Assembly: GCF_001638985.1 (NCBI RefSeq)
Contig: NW_017265144.1
Coordinates: forward strand, 186,001 to 250,000
Direction: 5' to 3'
Origin: Phycomyces blakesleeanus NRRL 1555(-)
Taxonomy: Eukaryota > Mucoromycota > Mucoromycetes > Mucorales > Phycomycetaceae
Length of the DNA: 64,000 nucleotides
Each line of letters starts with the position of its first letter. Position 1 is the stretch's first letter. The notes beneath the pieces are model-generated. The model was given only the letters and a program-made list of their open reading frames with translations, did not search any database and was not told the origin of the DNA. The position numbers were made by a program, and so were the translations under genes. Shown here piece by piece: positions 60,721 through 64,000 of this stretch.

Positions 60721-63700
60721 GATATAAATCTATGGAAATTGAAGACTTGGAAAATCTTCATATATACTAACTGTCATCTTAACCTATTCTCATGCTCTAT
60801 AGTGCAATTACTCAGGGAAGTCGATAAAAAAAAATTCACCAACCCACACATTTTTCTTTTTCTTCTTCTTCTTTTTTATACAAACCCACCTCTTTACCTC
60901 TTTACCTCTTTACCTACACAGAAAGAAAGAAAAGAAAGAACAAGATACAATACACCTTACACAATTACATGTATATATGTATCTATCTATATATCTATCT
61001 ATCTATCTATCACACCAAACCTTTTTACTTTTTTTTTTTTGAATTTTTTTCTGAAAAGAAAAAAAAAAAGAATATATATCACTACTACTATTACTTTTAT
61101 TACTTTTATTACTACTATTATTTTTATTTTTATTTATTATTTGTTTTTTATTTTTACTTAATATACAGACCCATATACAAAACACACATCTATATATTAA
61201 ATTGAATTTATACTGAATTCCAATGGCCTACCTACCTATCTGTGTGTGTATTAGGTAGGAATACGTAAAATTTTCTTTATAAAAAGAAAGAATAATATCT
61301 GATTTAACCTTTTCTTCTTTAAATAAATAAATAAATAAATAATAGTAAAATAGGTTATCTTTATAGAATTGATAGAAGGAAGGAAAATGAAATCTTATTT
61401 TAAAATCAAGTATTTCAGAATCACATATTTTATTGTATTGTACACTTATTTGCATGCACCAAATACATAAAGTACAAGTCTTTTCGAACACACAAGATAT
61501 ACATATAATAATATTTCTTGTTTATTCATTTCCTTAATAGAGCACAACTGAACGAATTACTAAAGAGGGAAGCGATTTAACCCTATCTATGTACTCAGAC
61601 CTTGCTCTTCTTGATAATACACAAAAAAAAAGAAATTATATAAATAAAGTTTCTTTCTTTATTCTTATTCAATTGCATGCTTTTGATATCCATGTATTGT
61701 GGTTTCGAGCGAAATTATTAATAATTATATACATTTTACCGGAGACACTTCCGGTTACACATTTCTATCAAACTGCTTCCTTTTATATAATTATCTAATT
61801 ATATTTTGAGTAGCTTTTGACAGTTACAATCTGGTCATGCAAGATATACATATTTAGATAGATAGTTTTTTTTTTATAAAGAAAGGGATGGGCGTTGATC
61901 TTCGTCTACATTTATAGCCTTTCCCGTTATCTATACCAACAAGAGATATAACATAGAATTTGTTGCAGAACACCGTGCTCTATCTGTGTTTGGTGTTTGG
62001 TTTGTCAAGAGTATGGCTGCAGCTTTAATGGTTTGTAAGGAACATCTAAAAATAACTGTCTATCTATCTATCAATCAATAAATCAATTTAGTTATATATT
62101 TATAAGTCAATGTCGATACCAAAATGGAGTTGCATCGACTCCTCTATAGTTTGCCTTTGATTTTGATTATATCAAACCTGTTTGTTTAAATAAATAAATA
62201 AATAAATATATACTTCCCCCCCCTTGAAAAACAGAAATAGCAAAAAAATGCAAGCCTCACAAGTGCGCTGTTTTGAGGTAAAAGTCGGGTAACCTAATAA
62301 AAAAAAACATAGTCCATTGACCTTTTGTTCATCAAATCAGCCACTCGTTATTTATTCCATGTGTTACTCTATCTAACGATCTCTCTCTCTCTCTATACTT
62401 ATTTATTTATTTTTACTATCATTATTCAATTGAATAAACTGGTTCAAAATAAATTAACTGACTGACTAATTGTATCTATTCTTTCTTAAAGAAATAAATA
62501 AGCTTATCCCTGTAATAGAGAGACCGATACTTGAAATAGTTCCAGCTATATTTACTATACAGGAAAGGCAAAACATTAGTGCAGAGCATCGCAACTTTTT
62601 TGGTCCTGGGGATTCCTACCTGCAACTAAGCATGATATCAAGTCTCCAACAAGTCCATGACTGTGAAAAATTTCTGATAAATTGATCTGAACAAAGATAC
62701 AAACGGGTTGATATTCATAAGAACAGACTATATATATATATATATATATATATTATCTTAATTTATCCACATCAAGGTTCTGCAGTATTAACATTTTACG
62801 TTCATAAGCCTTTGATTGTCAACGGCTGGCTTAGAATATACAGACAGTCGCGTAATGTTGCAAGTGCTTAGAACATTTATTCTTGATCTGCGACCAAGTC
62901 TGTACCTTCCTGTTGCTGGGATATCTTAGGCTGTTAACTCGGCGATGGTCTGTTCCGGAACAACCGGGACATTGACTAGAAACAGTGTTCACGTCCATAG
63001 TCACAATCTCTTCTTCTTATTCGTCAAGGATAATGAACAACACAGTACCTTTGTCGATTCTCATTCTCAAAGCAACAGTTAAATATGCCAGTGTTGCAAT
63101 AAAATAAATAAATAAATTAAAATCTGCATTTTCTGCTTAATTATAATAATGAGTATTAAGTAATTTATTGATTAATAATTTAGTGTTTCATCTGCTATTC
63201 TCTGCAGAAGATTCTTCAGTAAACCTAAACATGATCATTCTTTTCTGAGGAACATCAAGAGTAACTTTTTCTTGTTCAATGGGAAAAGTGCGTTGGATCT
63301 ATGGATATGGCCAATCAAGCTGCATAAAAGTCATGATAGTCTGCCATTCTGAGGGTGTCTTAAAGGCATCACAAGTATGAGAGGATTCAAATAGAATTGA
63401 AACAAAAGTATATGCGGTGTATGGGAAAAAGGAAAGAGATGGAAATGAAGAATATAATAAAATCGATCCAAGCAAGGGCGCTTAAACAAAACACATACAC
63501 ATACATCTATCTTTACCAAGCACACTTGGGTTGATTTTATTGCATTTTCCCATCCATTGTACATACTCTTGTCTCAACTCTATTCTAATTCACTCATCAT
63601 TTTGAAGCCTTCAAGACACCCACAAGAATTATTGACTATCATTATGAGTGACTAAGTATGGACTAATACAATTGCTTGACATCAAACTCTAAAATAATGA

Positions 63701-63900
63701 TTTTAATTGTTAAAATGACTGTAGAATTTTGTGGATCTTTGTGTCTGAATATTGTGCACACACGTATATATAATGTGCGGGTGTAGCGAATTATCCTCCT
63801 GCAAGAAAAAGAAGAAACACTTTCTTTGTCTTTTTTTTTTTGTTGGTGGTTGTCTCTCTGCTTTTTAATGTAAAAGATATATATATATATTAGCCGATGT
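60721..63900. other. 3.2-kb gene-poor, microsatellite-rich region
   Basis: Beyond the possible last PPZ exon (60803-60827) I see no gene. It contains (CTAT)n near 60980-61010, (TTA)n/(CTA)n runs near 61080-61140, (AAAT)n near 61320-61340, and a (TA)n run at about 62730-62752. Scattered frames (61589, 62470, 63331) have no domain or codon support. Confidence 0.5.
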
Positions 63901-63999
63901 TTATTCTGCCTTTAGGAATCGTTCGTAAGTATCTCGAGTACATTCGCCACCTTTCCGTGGATCGAAATAGAACTTATAACAGCTTCCATCAGCACAGAT
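63901..63999 (-). CDS. C-terminal end of an unidentified gene, cut by the window edge
   Basis: The minus strand from the right edge reads ICADGSCYKFYFDPRKGGE followed by CTRDTYERFLKAE and a TAA stop at 63901-63903. Composition (three Cys, aromatic and charged residues) and a GC content above the surroundings suggest coding sequence. The family cannot be judged from 33 residues; the exon may start beyond the window. Confidence 0.4.
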   Translation of the reverse strand: MCADGSCYKFYFDPRKGGECTRDTYERFLKAE

Positions 64000-64000
64000 T

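Noticed and set aside
62470..62685. 71-codon plus-strand frame
   Set aside because: Short, without introns or recognisable motif, and surrounded by non-coding repeats.
1..64000. CRISPR arrays, rRNA, tRNA, viral or integrated-element genes
   Set aside because: None seen; spaced direct repeats are all simple satellites, and gene structure is eukaryotic throughout.

Overview
The window looks like nuclear chromosomal DNA of a filamentous fungus, most likely an early-diverging one (Mucoromycota/Mucorales type). It has long AT-rich intergenic stretches full of simple repeats. Its genes are split by many short GT-AG introns (mostly 50-150 nt), and the conserved housekeeping proteins are clearly fungal. 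The species cannot be named from the sequence alone; Mucorales is an inference from gene structure and protein style.

Layout: 1942-2902 (-) R3H/SUZ-domain protein; 6043-9971 (-) long helical-repeat protein of about 900 aa that I do not recognise; 11064-14449 (+) diacylglycerol-lipase-like class 3 lipase; 14694-18134 (+) GYF-domain (Smy2/GIGYF-type) protein; 18826-19307 long-hairpin MITE; 20789-25916 and 42568-47332 two blocks of intronless F-box/leucine-rich-repeat-like genes (two intact, two broken, one C-terminal fragment) with a second TIR element at 21766-22662; 28312-31216 (+) GRAM/VASt sterol-transfer-type protein; 31903-33719 (+) branched-chain 2-oxoacid dehydrogenase E1-beta; 34077-35874 (+) MMTAG2-like protein with an SR-type tandem repeat tail; 36984-38416 (-) eIF3i; 39265-39791 (+) ribosomal protein uS19 (S15); 40131-42020 (-) MFSD5-type MFS transporter; 51346-53628 (-) WD-type TFIIIC subunit (GTF3C2/Tfc6-like); 55319-58004 (+) serine-rich protein of unknown function; 58872-60720 (+) PPZ-type protein phosphatase; 63901-63999 (-) C-terminal end of a gene running off the right edge.

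Most genes are unrelated housekeeping functions with no operon-like logic. The exceptions are the divergently transcribed translation pair eIF3i/uS19, which share one promoter region of about 850 bp, and the F-box cluster. The F-box cluster is the accessory part of the window. Its genes lack introns while their neighbours have up to about 16 exons. Paralogues are decaying, a block of about 730 bp is present in inverted orientation 22 kb apart, and the blocks are interleaved with TA-flanked inverted-repeat elements. The F-box proteins share a conserved C-terminal tail (core GYAxxxLGSL...CxHxKYD) that I do not recognise from other F-box proteins; it is the best candidate here for something undescribed.
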